NCBI GenBank assembly: GCA_003021325.1
Contig: PXQM01000149.1
Coordinates: 1-12,628, forward strand
DNA from: Halobacteriales archaeon QH_10_70_21
GTDB lineage: Archaea; Halobacteriota; Halobacteria; Halobacteriales; Haloarculaceae
Direction of reading: 5' to 3'
DNA: 12,628 bases
The first letter of the stretch is position 1. Every line of letters begins with the position of its first letter. Positions 11,998 through 12,628 of this stretch are shown piece by piece. A program made the position numbers and the translations under genes. The notes under the pieces were generated by a model. That model was not told the DNA's origin, did no database searches, and saw only the letters and a program-made list of their open reading frames with translations.

Positions 11998-12628
11998 ATG
12001 GATCGGTCTGCGCTCTCGGCGTCGCTTCCCCTCGTCCTCCTGTTGCTGGGAGCCGCCGTATCCGGCGCAGTCGCGACGGCCGGTGAGGAGACGGCAGGAA
12101 TCGACTCGGCCGCCCTCGTGACTACCGCCGACGCCGACGCGGACGGCCACGTCGCGGCGGGCACGCTCGAGGTGACCCTCGATACGACGTGTGACGGCTG
12201 CTACGATGGCGGGGGAGTGCTCGACGATTCCGAGATGGACCCACGACTCGAGGTTCAGGTCGACGGGTCCCGGGTAGTCCTGACGGAACTCGACCGCCAG
12301 GAGACGCAAGCTGTGCGCTGGACGCTGGGCGAGCTCGTGGACGTGGTCGAACGCGAAACGGCGACCGTCTCGATTACGCTGTACGACGATGACCTGACCG
12401 GACGAGAGGCCGTCGATTCGAGGCAGCTGACGGTCGACGTGGAGTCGCCGGCAGCGGACGAGAATCCGGAGACGACCACGGCGACCCCCGAGCAGGGCCA
12501 TCCCACGGCAGGCAACGTCCGCAGTACGGCGCACTTCAACTTCCGGTACGACGGCGTGGAGCGGTGTGGGACGACCTGCGCCGCCGCGGCCGGGACCGTC
12601 TGGCCTGCCCGACGGACATCAGACCCAC
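11998..12628 (+). CDS. Secreted haloarchaeal surface protein, partial (runs off the window)
   Basis: The frame from ATG 11998 has no stop before the window ends (210 codons visible). Residues 8-28 form a signal peptide (LSASLPLVLLLLGAAVSGAVAT). Then comes a beta-rich domain of about 115 residues with a CxxC (TCDGCYDGGG at 64-73), a Thr/Pro/Glu-rich linker (about 150-172), and the start of a second segment, NVRSTAHFNFRYDGVERCGT, with a second Cys pair in CGTTC (190-194). The arrangement suggests an extracellular adhesion-like or CARDB-like protein with disulphides. I do not recognise a named family. The residues after CGTTC (Ala-rich, then PARRTSDP) look unlike the preceding domain, so a frameshift near 12575-12590 is possible. 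Confidence 0.7.
   Translation, partial: MDRSALSASLPLVLLLLGAAVSGAVATAGEETAGIDSAALVTTADADADGHVAAGTLEVTLDTTCDGCYDGGGVLDDSEMDPRLEVQVDGSRVVLTELDRQETQAVRWTLGELVDVVERETATVSITLYDDDLTGREAVDSRQLTVDVESPAADENPETTTATPEQGHPTAGNVRSTAHFNFRYDGVERCGTTCAAAAGTVWPARRTSDP

Overview
The window is haloarchaeal chromosome. It is very GC-rich, its proteins are acidic (Asp/Glu-rich), several genes have TATA boxes 25-30 bp upstream of the start codon (leaderless transcripts), and the protein families (DUF4350, DUF7344-type winged helix, HalX/PAS-type receiver, PTS-linked DHA kinase) are typical of Halobacteria. No rRNA, tRNA or CRISPR array is visible. Genus cannot be assigned from the sequence alone.

Layout. (1) 1-487: 3' end of an IS200/IS605 (IS1341-type) tnpB whose reading frame is broken, followed by the hairpin-rich right end of the element. 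This part contains a good TATA box and looks like a gene for a TnpB-associated guide RNA (reRNA/omega RNA, described in haloarchaea as sotRNA). (2) 485-2851, minus strand: a three-gene operon of small membrane protein, DUF4350 membrane protein and MoxR AAA+ ATPase. The element abuts or supplies the moxR stop codon. (3) 3009-4149: a gene graveyard. A receiver-domain gene cut at its 3' end meets a convergent EamA transporter gene also cut at its 3' end, and next to them lies an AI-2E-type transporter remnant apparently reduced to its two ends. (4) 4361-4687: a winged-helix regulator on the minus strand. (5) 5115-9288: ptsH-ptsI on the plus strand facing dhaK-dhaL-dhaM on the minus strand. (6) 9695-11283: an unknown membrane protein, then an OB-like membrane-anchored protein overlapping a DUF457-type membrane metal-dependent hydrolase. 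(7) 11334-11726, minus: a SHOCT-like membrane protein. From 11998, plus: a secreted protein running off the window.

How the genes work together. The central block encodes a whole phosphorelay: PEP to enzyme I (PtsI) to HPr (PtsH) to the EIIA-type DhaM to ADP bound in DhaL to dihydroxyacetone held covalently by DhaK, giving DHA phosphate. DhaM here is a lone EIIA domain, so it needs separate HPr and EI, which the facing operon supplies. No sugar permease (EIIB/EIIC) is present in the window. The MoxR/DUF4350 operon probably acts as a chaperone/maturation unit for surface proteins, but its usual DUF58 partner is not visible and would lie beyond the inserted element or elsewhere.

The most unusual parts are the tnpB end with its nested palindromes and likely embedded guide-RNA promoter, and the deletion scars between 3.0 and 4.15 kb.
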